Origin: Acidobacteriota bacterium
Lineage (GTDB): Bacteria; Acidobacteriota; Terriglobia; Acidiferrales; UBA7541
Direction: 5' to 3'
Length of the DNA stretch: 64,000 bases
NCBI GenBank assembly: GCA_003224235.1
Contig: QHYU01000141.1
Location: forward strand, 28,200 to 92,199
The notes below the pieces were generated by a model that saw nothing but the letters and a program-made list of their open reading frames with translations, ran no database searches and had not been told where the DNA came from. Within the stretch, counting starts at the first letter, position 1. Each line of letters opens with the position of its first letter. The position numbers and the translations under genes were made by a program. Of the stretch, positions 43,726 to 52,403 are shown piece after piece.

Positions 43726-46170
43726 CTAGTTTACCGCTGCGGTCGGGCGGTCGAGCGTCACCAACGGAATCGCGGTATACAACTCGTTATGGTGTCGCTG
43801 CTTTTCCGCATACATCGCCCGGTCGGCCTCCATGAGAAGCTTCTCGGCGTCGGTGCCTTCCTCCGGGTAGAGCGCATGGCCCACGCTGAGGGAAATCAAA
43901 TTCTTGCCACAAACCTCACGGCCAGCCTCGGCGGCCAGGCGACGAAGGCGGTGCTCCTTTTCGCGGATCACCTCAGGCCCCAGTCCAGGCAGAATCAGGA
44001 CGAACTCGTCTCCGCCCATGCGCGCCACGTAGTCGTATTCGCGGCAGGACTCCTTCAACTTCGCCGCAAAAGCACGGAGCACTCGATTCCCTTCAAGATG
44101 TCCAAACTTATCGTTGATCTGCTTGAAACCATCCAGGTCGCAGACGAGAACTGCAAGGGGCGTTCTGGAGCGCCGGCAGCGGGCCAGCTCGCTATCCAGA
44201 TGAAGGAACAGGGCACGCGCATTCGGCAGGCCAGTCAAGTAGTCGGTCGTCGCTGAGCTTTCCGCCATTCGGTATTTCAGGGCATTTTCAACCGAGAGCG
44301 CGACCTTGGAAGTGATCGCCAGCAATATGCGGAGATGGTCTTTCGTGAAGGCGTCCTGCTCGGCGCGATACAGGGCGAGCACACCCACCACGCCGTTCAC
44401 ACCCTCTAGCGGCACAGCAAGCACGGATCGCAAAGTGCTGAACTTGCTGGGATCGTCCACGTAGCCCGGCTCGACTGAGGGGTTTCCGTTCAAAATGGGC
44501 TTACGGCTCTCGGCAACCCAACCCGCGACACCTTCTCCGAACGGGATCTGGAGTGAAGCGAAGAGGCGGAAATTGTCGCCGCTCACGTATTCCGGAACCA
44601 GTTGGCCGTCTCGGACCCCATAGATGGCAATCGAGTCGTACGGGATCAAGCGCTTGAGACGAACTCCCAGCACGGAGAGTGTTTCATCCAGGCTGAGCGA
44701 GTTCCCCAGGTGATGGCTGAGCTCAAACAGCATCTGCACTTCTTGCCGCGCTGCGGCAATGGAGGCAAGAAAGTCGATCGACGTGCCCTCCGCGGGGGCA
44801 GGACTCGTGGTGCCGGATTCAAAGCCGGAGGCCGGCGCCTTGCCGTTTTCGATTTTCAAATCGGTGGAGAGCCGGGCCCGCGTGGAAGCCTGCGCGGTCG
44901 CCTTGCGCTCAAGTTCCGCGTAGCGCCGCTGCAGCACCTCTACGACTTTGGGGTCGAAGCTCTCGCCCGCCAGCGCGGCGACCGCCTCCATCGCCTTGTC
45001 TAGCGGTAGGGCGCGGCGGTACTGGCGGTCGGAGGCAAGCGCGTCCAGGCAATCGACAGCAGCGAGGATCCGTGCGCCAATCGGAATCTCTTCGCCCTGC
45101 AGCCCATAGGGGTAGCCGCTTCCATCCCATTTCTCGTGGTGGGACCGCACGATGGGAACCACCGGATAGGGGAATTGCACCCGCTCGAGGATTTCCGCGC
45201 CCACCACCGGATGAATCTTCATTTTCTCAAACTCTTCCGGGGAGAGCCGGCCAGGCTTGGAAATGATGTGTTCGGGTACGGCCAGTTTGCCGATGTCGTG
45301 CAACACGGCGGCGGCGCGCAGTGCTTGTATTTCGTCTTCGCTCAAGCCCAACTCTTTGCCGATTTCCAATGCATAGAGCTGTACGCGGCACAGGTGAGCA
45401 TGGGTAGTTTGGTCTTTTGCTTCGATGGCCAGCGCCAGGGCTTCAATCGTGCGCACGTGCAGGGAAGCCATATCCTCGGCATACTTCTTTTCCCCTTCCA
45501 GACGGGCCAGGTAGAGCCGATAGGAGCGATGGATCAAGTAGATGACCGGCAGCACAAACAACGAGGCCAGCCAGCCAGCAGAGCGGCTGACAAAACTGAC
45601 GAGTCCGGCGATCGCCGCTCCCACCAAGTAGTAGGGGAAAGACCAGAAATAGCATTCAGACCAGATCTTGCGAACGGGCTTGTATTCCGTGAGCGAAATG
45701 GCGCAAGCAACCGGAACCGTATTCATCAGGAAGAAAGTCGAGGCGGTTGCAACCAGCATTAACGCCAAGTTGCACTGGAATACCTCGAACCCGAAGTGAT
45801 AAACGTAGGAGGAAGCGGCGACCGCGGTCGCCATACTCGCCACGTTGAACAGTACCTGAACCGGCTTGGGCTTCGCCTTGGCGTTCCAATAGCACTGGAC
45901 GAAGACGCCCAAGCAGCTCATCAAAATCGTTTCAGCAAGACCCAGCTCACGAATGCCAATCAAGATGAAGAGAAAGATGACGGACATCGTGCCGGTGAAT
46001 CCCGGCAGGCTCACCTTCAAAGTGGAGGCCAGCAATGCAAGCAGCAAGTAACAGGAGTAGCGGAGCAAGTTATCCCACTGCCCGTGGAAAAGGCCGAATG
46101 CCAGCACCGAGAATCCGGTCAAGATCGTGATCCCGATGAAGGCCCGCGCTTTAAGGGACATTGGCTGCAT
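43726..46170 (-). CDS. Membrane-bound c-di-GMP enzyme: 7-8 TM sensor, HD-GYP, GAF and GGDEF domains
   Basis: The 814-aa product (start at MQPMSLKARAF, 46170; MSLKARAF at 46161 also possible) has a polytopic N-terminus (residues 1-230), an HD-GYP domain (about 245-425: HDIGK near 291, then HHEKWDGSGYP and IPIGARI), a GAF domain (about 470-620, IPFGEGVAGWVAESRKP) and a GGDEF domain (about 640-800). The GGDEF loop reads MGGDEF and is preceded by an RxxD inhibitory site (REYD), so cyclase activity with feedback is likely. Both c-di-GMP synthesis and breakdown are predicted. The N-terminus is clearly homologous to the protein at 51426-52214. It is divergent from the sigma-54 activator/PilZ pair. 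Confidence 0.9.
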   Translation of the reverse strand: MQPMSLKARAFIGITILTGFSVLAFGLFHGQWDNLLRYSCYLLLALLASTLKVSLPGFTGTMSVIFLFILIGIRELGLAETILMSCLGVFVQCYWNAKAKPKPVQVLFNVASMATAVAASSYVYHFGFEVFQCNLALMLVATASTFFLMNTVPVACAISLTEYKPVRKIWSECYFWSFPYYLVGAAIAGLVSFVSRSAGWLASLFVLPVIYLIHRSYRLYLARLEGEKKYAEDMASLHVRTIEALALAIEAKDQTTHAHLCRVQLYALEIGKELGLSEDEIQALRAAAVLHDIGKLAVPEHIISKPGRLSPEEFEKMKIHPVVGAEILERVQFPYPVVPIVRSHHEKWDGSGYPYGLQGEEIPIGARILAAVDCLDALASDRQYRRALPLDKAMEAVAALAGESFDPKVVEVLQRRYAELERKATAQASTRARLSTDLKIENGKAPASGFESGTTSPAPAEGTSIDFLASIAAARQEVQMLFELSHHLGNSLSLDETLSVLGVRLKRLIPYDSIAIYGVRDGQLVPEYVSGDNFRLFASLQIPFGEGVAGWVAESRKPILNGNPSVEPGYVDDPSKFSTLRSVLAVPLEGVNGVVGVLALYRAEQDAFTKDHLRILLAITSKVALSVENALKYRMAESSATTDYLTGLPNARALFLHLDSELARCRRSRTPLAVLVCDLDGFKQINDKFGHLEGNRVLRAFAAKLKESCREYDYVARMGGDEFVLILPGLGPEVIREKEHRLRRLAAEAGREVCGKNLISLSVGHALYPEEGTDAEKLLMEADRAMYAEKQRHHNELYTAIPLVTLDRPTAAVN

Positions 46171-46497
46171 GAACTGGCTGCTCCAGACGCTTTGCTTAGT
46201 GCATCCAGCCTGCCACAACCCCGCAAAGAACGGTGCTCTGCCATCTTGCTGTAAGCGTTCCATTTGGGGATGAGCTTGGCTGCGGTCGGTATCGGGTCAA
46301 AGCAAGGCTAGGGACAATTTGTCACCGGCACTTTGGCGCTGAGTCACTTTGTCCTGCTCAAGGAGTGATGCAACCGCATGAGCAGATTGAGCTTTTCTTC
46401 TGTGCTTGCAAAGGATTGCGAGGTACTTTCGTCCTACCCCGAAAGCACCACAAGTACTATCGACGCCCCACCCAGCCATCCGTATCCTTAAGCCAGC
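46171..46497. promoter_or_regulatory. Divergent region between c-di-GMP enzyme and sigma-54 activator genes
   Basis: About 327 bp without a gene. It should contain promoters for both genes. A CGGCAC-N5-CGCT string near 46325 resembles half of a sigma-54 site but lacks the -12 TTGC, so I do not call it. Confidence 0.4.
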
Positions 46498-47481
46498 ATG
46501 AGCGAGAACACTGCCGTTCAGGGACCCGAGTTCGCAGTCTTGCTCGGGATGCCGGTGGTCATTCGCAGCGAGGCCATGCGCCAGGTGATGCAGTTCGTTC
46601 AGCGCGTGGCGCAAACCACTGCTTCCGTACTCATCACCGGGGAAAGCGGAGCGGGCAAAGAGCTGATTGCCCGAGCCTTACACCAATTTTCGCTGCGCTG
46701 CAATATGCCTTGGGTGGATGTGAACTGCGGCGCCCTCCCCGAGCACCTGATGGAAAGTGAGCTGTTTGGATACGAGAAGGGTGCATTTAGCGGTGCGGAC
46801 AAGATGAAGCAGGGCCTTTTCGACCTGGCTCACATGGGCACGCTTTTCCTGGATGAAATCGGCGAACTCGATCCGAGAATGCAAGTCAAGCTTCTGCGCG
46901 TCCTGGATGGCGTGCCGTATTTCCGTCTCGGCGGGGTCAAAAAGGTCTCCGTAGATGCACGCATCATCACCGCCACCAATCAGAACTTGGAAGAGGGGAT
47001 TCGAGCGGGCAAGTTCCGCAGCGATCTTTTCCACCGGCTCAGTCAGCTTCACATCCACGTGCCACCTCTACGCGAACGGCATGAGGATATTGGTGCGCTC
47101 GCCGAGTTCTTTTTGCATCAGAATGATCCCGGTATGCGCTTCTCTCCGGACGCCCTGGAAGCCTTGGGGCGCCACGGCTGGCCTGGCAATGTTCGGGAAT
47201 TGCGCAACACCGTGATGCGTGCCGCGATTGTGGCCTCGGGGAACGAAATCCGCGTTTCGGATCTGCCCGCGGGGATCAACAACGCCCCACCGCTGAAGCC
47301 GTCCATGTCCCCCACAAGCCTGGACGAGATGGAGCGCCAGATGATTATGCAGGTTCTGGGCCAGACGGGCGGGCACCACGCAAAAGCGGCGCAGGTGCTG
47401 GGAATTTCCCGCCGCACCCTCAGTCGTAAATTAAAGACCTACGGAGTTGGAGATGCGTGCGAAGCCCTCACGGCGTGCTGA
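46498..47481 (+). CDS. Sigma-54-dependent enhancer-binding protein without a receiver domain
   Basis: This 327-aa protein is an AAA+ activator with no N-terminal sensor, like PspF. Walker A is GESGAGKE (48-55), the sigma-54 contact loop reads GAFSGA (95-100, canonical GAFTGA), Walker B is GTLFLDEIGEL, the sensor/arginine-finger region contains FRSDLFHRL, and a Fis-type HTH lies near residues 295-315 (AAQVLGISRRTLSRKL). It remodels sigma-54 polymerase at promoters with upstream enhancers. It overlaps the PilZ gene and is divergent from a GGDEF/HD-GYP gene, suggesting c-di-GMP-linked control, possibly through PilZ. Confidence 0.9.
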   Translation: MSENTAVQGPEFAVLLGMPVVIRSEAMRQVMQFVQRVAQTTASVLITGESGAGKELIARALHQFSLRCNMPWVDVNCGALPEHLMESELFGYEKGAFSGADKMKQGLFDLAHMGTLFLDEIGELDPRMQVKLLRVLDGVPYFRLGGVKKVSVDARIITATNQNLEEGIRAGKFRSDLFHRLSQLHIHVPPLRERHEDIGALAEFFLHQNDPGMRFSPDALEALGRHGWPGNVRELRNTVMRAAIVASGNEIRVSDLPAGINNAPPLKPSMSPTSLDEMERQMIMQVLGQTGGHHAKAAQVLGISRRTLSRKLKTYGVGDACEALTAC

Positions 47482-47764
47482 GCGCATTGAACTGCAAGTG
47501 ATGGAAAGACGGCAAGACGAGCGGAAGCCCGCTGAGGGCCAAGTCGTGTTCTTTCTCCACAATCCAGATATCGAGATTCGCGGAAGTTTGCTGGATGTGA
47601 GTCCCGACGGCTTCCGAGCCGCCCATCAGCATACAGCGCTCTGCGCAGGCCAGCAGGTTACATTCCACCATGCGTTCGCAAACGGCTTGGCAGAGGTGGT
47701 GTGGAATCGTGTGCTGGGTGATCGCGCCGAAAGCGGCTTCCTCATCCTGACATCGACCCCATAA
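47453..47764 (+). CDS. Small PilZ-domain protein (c-di-GMP binding)
   Basis: The 103-aa product has the PilZ signature: an RxxxR motif (RQDER, about residues 20-24) and LLDVSPDGFRAAH, matching the D/NxSxxG motif. GGAG lies 6 bases before the ATG at 47453, which is inside the 3' end of the sigma-54 activator gene (29-bp overlap), implying coupled translation. Single-domain PilZ proteins act as c-di-GMP effectors on a partner. The partner may be the overlapping activator. Confidence 0.78.
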   Translation: MRAKPSRRAERIELQVMERRQDERKPAEGQVVFFLHNPDIEIRGSLLDVSPDGFRAAHQHTALCAGQQVTFHHAFANGLAEVVWNRVLGDRAESGFLILTSTP

Positions 47765-48141
47765 AACAAGGCTATTGTCTGTTTTCATTGCCGCCCTCTA
47801 AGCCTTTCCGCGAACTTGCTTCTGCAAAATCACTGCACTGTTTTCGCGCTTGACCCGACTACCCCGGACGGATTGGGCATGTGCCTGGGCCAATGACCTC
47901 TGAGTGGGGAACGTTCCAGTCGTCTCCTTACTAGAAATATCTTGCAGGTTAAATATTTGGACACAACACCAGCTTCGGGCTTTGGGTTTTCTTTATGTTG
48001 AAGGTAAGTTCTGTCTCGGCGCACCTTACGCAGTTAAAGCCGAGCTGAGGGGACGATTTTCTATCACTGACGAGCCGCCAACCTCCTCAGATAAGGCGAA
48101 GGCATTTCCTCTCGGCAACGCTAAGACGCGGACCAGGCCAA
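47765..48141. other. Non-coding gap, less GC-rich
   Basis: About 377 bp with lower G+C than its neighbours and no gene I can support. A short frame at 47904-48152 has no ribosome site or recognisable domain. No repeats or terminator are clear. Confidence 0.4.
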
Positions 48142-48468
48142 ATGCGAATTAACCGTTTGCCTCCTACATTGCAGGCTCTACTTATCGGTGCGGCAATTGA
48201 AATGCCGTGCGCCGCATTACTAGAGAGGGCAGGCAATGACATTCATAACGCAGTGGAAACAATCCTCGCGATACTCCATATGCCGACTATCCTTTTCATG
48301 CTGATCATCATCCTGCCGCTTAAGCACTATGTTGTGCCTGAAGTTCTTGATTCTATCTGGAAGATAGGTGCCTTCCTTCTCCAAGGTATGCTCATTGCGC
48401 TGCTAGCTTTTCTGGTCCTGGAGCGGCGAGGTCAGCGGGGCAAACGCGTGATCACGGATAGGGTATAA
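48142..48468 (+). CDS. Small hypothetical membrane protein
   Basis: The 108-aa product has two hydrophobic segments (IHNAVETILAILHMPTILFM with the following LIIILP; GAFLLQGMLIALLAFLVL) and a basic C-terminal tail. No family is recognised and the ribosome binding site is weak. Codon use looks less GC-rich than its neighbours. It converges on the XRE gene at 48497, 28 bp away. It could be a real orphan gene or a chance frame. Confidence 0.4.
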   Translation: MRINRLPPTLQALLIGAAIEMPCAALLERAGNDIHNAVETILAILHMPTILFMLIIILPLKHYVVPEVLDSIWKIGAFLLQGMLIALLAFLVLERRGQRGKRVITDRV

Positions 48469-48496
48469 GGCGAAAGCAATCCTGAGAAGTCAGACT

Positions 48497-48769
48497 CTAA
48501 GGGCCCAAAAGATCAGAAACGTCAACGCCCAACGCCTCCGCAATTGCACGCAGGGTCTGGAGGCGAGGATTAAAAGAGTGATCATTTTCGAGACGCCAGA
48601 TCGTGTGTGTGGTCAAACCGACCTCTCGGGCTAATTCTTCCTGGGTCAATTCTCTTTGTAAGCGAAGGCGGCGAATTCTTGCCCCTTCCTGCGAGCGCTT
48701 GTTCTGTGTTCTCATCTGTTTTAAGAGCGCTGCAAGGTCCTGGCACACGCAGCCTTTCGAACCCAACAT
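48497..48769 (-). CDS. Small XRE-family (Cro/CI-type) HTH regulator
   Basis: The 90-aa product has a complete Cro/CI helix-turn-helix: ARIRRLRLQRELTQEELARE, VGLTTHTIWRLENDH and RLQTLRAIAEALGV, ending in VSDLLGP. The start at 48769 adds a Cys-containing N-terminus; an ATG at 48715 (MRTQNKRSQEG) would give a more usual 72-aa protein. It has no sensor domain. The target is unknown; the divergent subtilase gene at 49320 is the nearest candidate. Confidence 0.75.
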   Translation of the reverse strand: MLGSKGCVCQDLAALLKQMRTQNKRSQEGARIRRLRLQRELTQEELAREVGLTTHTIWRLENDHSFNPRLQTLRAIAEALGVDVSDLLGP

Positions 48770-49319
48770 CTAGTGCCGTGGGTGTATCGACCGGCCGGCG
48801 TACCCGGGCCGTGAACGCCTATATGTTTGTGGGACGTACGGCCATCGTAACTGGTTACCGTGAAGATGAAAGCTCAGTAGGATTGAACCTGCATAGTTTC
48901 TGCCCGCAGACGTTCTTGGGCTTTCCGAAGCATTCCTCCGCGCCCTGCTAATTCACACTCTCGCCGCGCTCCAGTGAGAAGGCCCCTCTCCTGGTCGTTC
49001 TGAAAGGGGCAGGTCAGGGGGATACGTAACCTGTAGTTGGTTAAGTGGATGGGCTCTTGACGAACCGCGATGCCTCCACAACTGGCCCGCGAGGACAAAT
49101 TGGCTTTCAGCCCGAATATCTACGCAACCTCCCATCCTGCAAGGACTTGTGCCTTGAAGGCTCTCCATGCCAGAGAGGGGCGCGACAAATTGTCCCCGCA
49201 CCAGTCCAGCCTTCTGTCTGTAACCCACTGATTTTACACGTGTTGACTAAAGATTGAGGTTGGAACATCCGGTGCATATCCAAGGGGGCTCGACAATTCG
49301 AGCCTACAGGAGTTCTGCG
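48770..49319. other. Non-coding region upstream of the VVWG-repeat subtilase gene
   Basis: This 550-bp gap lies between the divergent XRE and subtilase genes. A TTGACT near 49239 could be a -35 element, but no good -10 follows at 17 bp. No gene, repeat family or RNA gene is evident. Confidence 0.4.
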
Positions 49320-51413
49320 ATGATACAGATAGAGCGCGACAAAGACAAGCCCACGACCCCGCGTCTCCCCAGCGGTGCAACCTGGGGGAGATGCCTGAGC
49401 GGGCTCGCGCTTTGCGTCTTACTGGCTACAAATTTGGCCTTCGGTGGTCCAGAGAAGCAGGCCAACGAAGTCGACAAGCCCGCCCACACCAAGATCTCCA
49501 AGGATCTGGAGGGGTTGGATGGCGACACCACAGTTAAAGTGATCGTACGGTTCAAGCACACCCCCACCGAAGATCAACTTCAGAAAGTTTGCGATTGGGG
49601 CGGCATGCTCAAAAACTACCGGGACGGCGAGAAGAATGCTGCCTTTACCCTCCCGGCAGCCGCGCTCAAGGATCTCGCCGCGGATCCGGACGTGGTTTCC
49701 ATTTCAGCTGATCTGTCCTCTCAAGATCCGCCGGACTACCTCTTGGGACTAGTCGGCAATAACCAGCCAAGGGACCCCGGGTCGAAGATCTCCAGTGACC
49801 TGCAGGGAGCCGATCCCAACTCGAACCTAAAGGTCATTGTTCAATTCACCGCACCCCCAACCAGCAGTCATCACGAGACGGTGATTGCTCAAGGTGGAGA
49901 ACACGTCAAGAATCTGCGTCTGGTGAACGGCGCGTTGTATTCCGTGCCGGCCAGCGCGCTCGCAGAGCTGGCAAAGGATCCCCGGGTTGCATTCATCTCC
50001 CCAGACCGCCCCGTGCGAAGGTCGCTGGACCACGTGGTTCAAGCGGTTAATGCAGACATCGCGCAGAGCTATGGCTGGGACGGCACCGGGATCGGGGTGG
50101 CCGTTGTGGACAGCGGAATTCAGGCACATCCTGACCTGAAAGCTTCGGGCCTATCGACCTCCCGAGTGGTTTACAGCGAAAGTTTCGTCCCAGGCGATCC
50201 GAGCACGACGGACGGGTACGGGCACGGCACACACGTAGCCGGCATTATTGCCGGTAACGGCCAAGGCTCGGCCAGCTACCGTGGCGCCTACCGCGGAATC
50301 GCTCCGAATGTGCAGATCATTAATCTCCGTGTCTTGGATAACAATGGCGCGGGGACCGACAGCGCGGTAATCGCCGCGATTCAGCGCGCGATCCAGTTAA
50401 AGGCCGTTTACAACATCCGCGTCCTGAATCTTTCGCTGGGCCGCGGAGTGCATGGGAGCTACACGCTGGACCCGCTCTGCCAGGCCGTGGAGGCCGCGTG
50501 GCAAGCCGGCATCGTTGTGGTGGTTGCCGCCGGAAATTCTGGGCGCGACAACTCCCTGGGCACCCACGGCTATGGCACGATCGCCGTCCCGGCCAACGAT
50601 CCCTACGTCATCACCGTGGGCGCTACCAACATGCATGACACTTTCTCGCGAGCGGATGACACCGTCACGAGCTATAGCTCAAAAGGCCCCACGTTGATCG
50701 ATCACATAGTGAAGCCAGACCTGGTGGCGCCGGGCAACCGCGTTGTCTCTCTGATTGCGCCGGGCAGCAAACTGGCCACCACCTATTCGAGATTCGATGT
50801 CTTCCCATGCGATGGCACTCTGGTTCTATGTAGCAGCGCGTTCGGCTCACCTTCATACTTTCGGTTGAGCGGCACCAGTATGGCTACACCGGTTGTCAGC
50901 GGGGCTGCGGCGCTACTGCTCCAGAAGGATCCGAGTCTGACACCGGACCAAGTGAAAGCGCGGCTGATGAAAACCGCGTGGAAGGGCTTCGGCCAGTATA
51001 ACGATGCGATTGATCAGGTCGGCGCGCATTATTCCCTCCAGTCCGATATCTTTGCGGTCGGCGCCGGGTATTTGGATGTCGCGGCGGCGCTATCGAGTAC
51101 TGACTTGGCCCCGCCCACGGCGGGGAGTTCCAAATCGCCACAGGTTGCCTTCGATCCGGTCTCAAGGAGCGTGTCCGTAGTGCAGGATTCCTCCGTGGTC
51201 TGGGGTAGCTCGGTGGTCTGGGGCACCTCGGTGGTCTGGGGTACGTCCGTATTCTCAGGCACCACCTTAACCGGAAGCGCGGTCCTCTGGGGCAGCTCCG
51301 TAGTGTGGGGCAGCTCCGCCGATCTAGGCTTCAGTGTGGTTTGGGGTACCAGCGTCGTTTGGGGTACCAGCCTCCAGCCCCTGAGTGACGGCGACGCTGG
51401 GGACTCCCAATAA
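49320..51413 (+). CDS. Secreted subtilisin-like serine protease (S8) with two propeptide-like domains and C-terminal VVWG repeats
   Basis: The ATG at 49320 has AGGAG 7 bases upstream; the product is 697 aa. A hydrophobic signal (CLSGLALCVLLATNLAFG, residues 25-42) is followed by two similar I9-like domains, about 57-128 and 156-228 (KISKDLEGLDGDTTVKVIVRF against KISSDLQGADPNSNLKVIVQF). The S8 domain has an intact triad: Asp264 (VVDSG), His302 (GHGTH) and Ser520 (GTSMATP). The C-terminus from residue 624 has hexapeptide repeats of the form SSVVWG and no other sorting signal. The next gene, a membrane sensor-like protein, starts 12 bp later. Role inferred: exported protease, substrate unknown. 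Confidence 0.9.
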   Translation: MIQIERDKDKPTTPRLPSGATWGRCLSGLALCVLLATNLAFGGPEKQANEVDKPAHTKISKDLEGLDGDTTVKVIVRFKHTPTEDQLQKVCDWGGMLKNYRDGEKNAAFTLPAAALKDLAADPDVVSISADLSSQDPPDYLLGLVGNNQPRDPGSKISSDLQGADPNSNLKVIVQFTAPPTSSHHETVIAQGGEHVKNLRLVNGALYSVPASALAELAKDPRVAFISPDRPVRRSLDHVVQAVNADIAQSYGWDGTGIGVAVVDSGIQAHPDLKASGLSTSRVVYSESFVPGDPSTTDGYGHGTHVAGIIAGNGQGSASYRGAYRGIAPNVQIINLRVLDNNGAGTDSAVIAAIQRAIQLKAVYNIRVLNLSLGRGVHGSYTLDPLCQAVEAAWQAGIVVVVAAGNSGRDNSLGTHGYGTIAVPANDPYVITVGATNMHDTFSRADDTVTSYSSKGPTLIDHIVKPDLVAPGNRVVSLIAPGSKLATTYSRFDVFPCDGTLVLCSSAFGSPSYFRLSGTSMATPVVSGAAALLLQKDPSLTPDQVKARLMKTAWKGFGQYNDAIDQVGAHYSLQSDIFAVGAGYLDVAAALSSTDLAPPTAGSSKSPQVAFDPVSRSVSVVQDSSVVWGSSVVWGTSVVWGTSVFSGTTLTGSAVLWGSSVVWGSSADLGFSVVWGTSVVWGTSLQPLSDGDAGDSQ
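51189..51371 (+). repeat. 18-bp coding repeats encoding SSVVWG/TSVVWG hexapeptides
   Basis: Six VVWG tetrapeptides occur, each preceded by two small or polar residues, as SSVVWG, SSVVWG and TSVVWG and then, after degenerate units (TSVFSG, AVLWG, SSADLG), SSVVWG, FSVVWG and TSVVWG. Period six residues. The first three are nearly contiguous. The alternating hydrophobic/Gly pattern could form a short beta-solenoid or aggregation/anchor segment. Confidence 0.85.
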
Positions 51414-51425
51414 GGAGCATCGACG

Positions 51426-52214
51426 ATGAAGAACATAGAAAAAGGAACAATGCCGATGCCCAACAAAGCCAAACTCTACGTCGCCTCCACGGCTGCCGCG
51501 GGACTCAGTCTACTGGCGGTGGGACTCTTCCAGGGAGCGTTCCCCAACCTGACGCGGTTCGCCACCTACCTGGCTCTCGCGCTGCTAGCCTCGACCCTGA
51601 AACTTCGTTTGCCTGGTATGACCGGCACCATGTCGGTGAGCTTCTTGTTCATCCTCATGGGGATCGGCGACTATACCTTCTCCGAAACCATCGCCATGGG
51701 TTGTGCCGCGGCCCTCATTCAGTCGGTGTGGAAAGCTCAGCGGCGGCCAAAGCTAGTGCAAGTCGTTTTCAATATGGCCGCCCTGGCCATCGCCATCGGC
51801 GTAGCGTATTGGGGCTCTCATTTCGTTCTGGCGGCAGTGCACACAGACTCCCTGACCGTTCTGCTGGCGCTGGCGGCCTGCCTCTTCTTCCTGACCAACA
51901 CCGGGTTGGTAACAACCGTCATTTCTCTGGTTGAGGAAAGGCCATTCCGGAAAGTCTGGCAGCAGTGTCATGCCTGGGCGTTCCCGTACTACCTGGTCGG
52001 GGCCGCGATCGCCGGGCTGGTGGTTGCATCGGGCCGTTCGGCCGGATGGAAACCCGCACTCTTGGTGCTGCCGATGATGTATCTGGTCTACTTGTACTAT
52101 CGGCTGTATCTGGAGAATGCGGCGCGGCAACAGCTGCAGCTCGCCGCAGAAGGCGGCCACGTGGCTATGGCTATGCCCTCCTCCGAAGCCATGGCCGCAG
52201 CAATCAGGGACTAG
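51426..52214 (+). CDS. Free-standing membrane sensor domain homologous to the N-terminus of the HD-GYP/GGDEF protein
   Basis: The 262-aa protein is almost entirely membrane helices. AAGGAG lies 8 bases before the ATG. It aligns along its length with residues 1-230 of the composite c-di-GMP enzyme: ALLASTLKLRLPGMTGTMSV against ALLASTLKVSLPGFTGTMSV, and AFPYYLVGAAIAGLV against SFPYYLVGAAIAGLV. It stops after the last helix with a short Ala/Met-rich tail and has no output domain. It starts 12 bp after the subtilase stop, so the two are co-transcribed. It may sense the same signal, or be processed by or anchor the protease. Confidence 0.85.
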   Translation: MKNIEKGTMPMPNKAKLYVASTAAAGLSLLAVGLFQGAFPNLTRFATYLALALLASTLKLRLPGMTGTMSVSFLFILMGIGDYTFSETIAMGCAAALIQSVWKAQRRPKLVQVVFNMAALAIAIGVAYWGSHFVLAAVHTDSLTVLLALAACLFFLTNTGLVTTVISLVEERPFRKVWQQCHAWAFPYYLVGAAIAGLVVASGRSAGWKPALLVLPMMYLVYLYYRLYLENAARQQLQLAAEGGHVAMAMPSSEAMAAAIRD

Positions 52215-52220
52215 CACTCT

Positions 52221-52247
52221 AGGGGGCCTTCAGCGTGAAGGCCCCCT
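52221..52247 (+). terminator. Rho-independent terminator of the subtilase/membrane-protein operon
   Basis: AGGGGGCCTTC (52221-52231) and GAAGGCCCCCT (52237-52247) form a perfect 11-bp stem around AGCGT, beginning 7 bp after the stop and followed by TTTCACTTTT. It is a strong terminator for the upstream two-gene operon. Confidence 0.9.
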
Positions 52248-52403
52248 TTCACTTTTGAAGGATATGCGCCCCGCACTCAAACTCATCCACGGAGTATTAG
52301 AAATCTACGAGGGCGAGGGGAATCTCCAAACGGTATAAGAACCGACTCCGGTCAACGGAGGCATCTTTGAACCACCTCCGCCGTCCGACTAGGAGCTTTC
52401 CTG

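Noticed and set aside
46320..46345. Possible sigma-54 promoter (CGGCAC-N5-CGCT)
   Set aside because: The -12 element lacks TTGC and the match is only partial.
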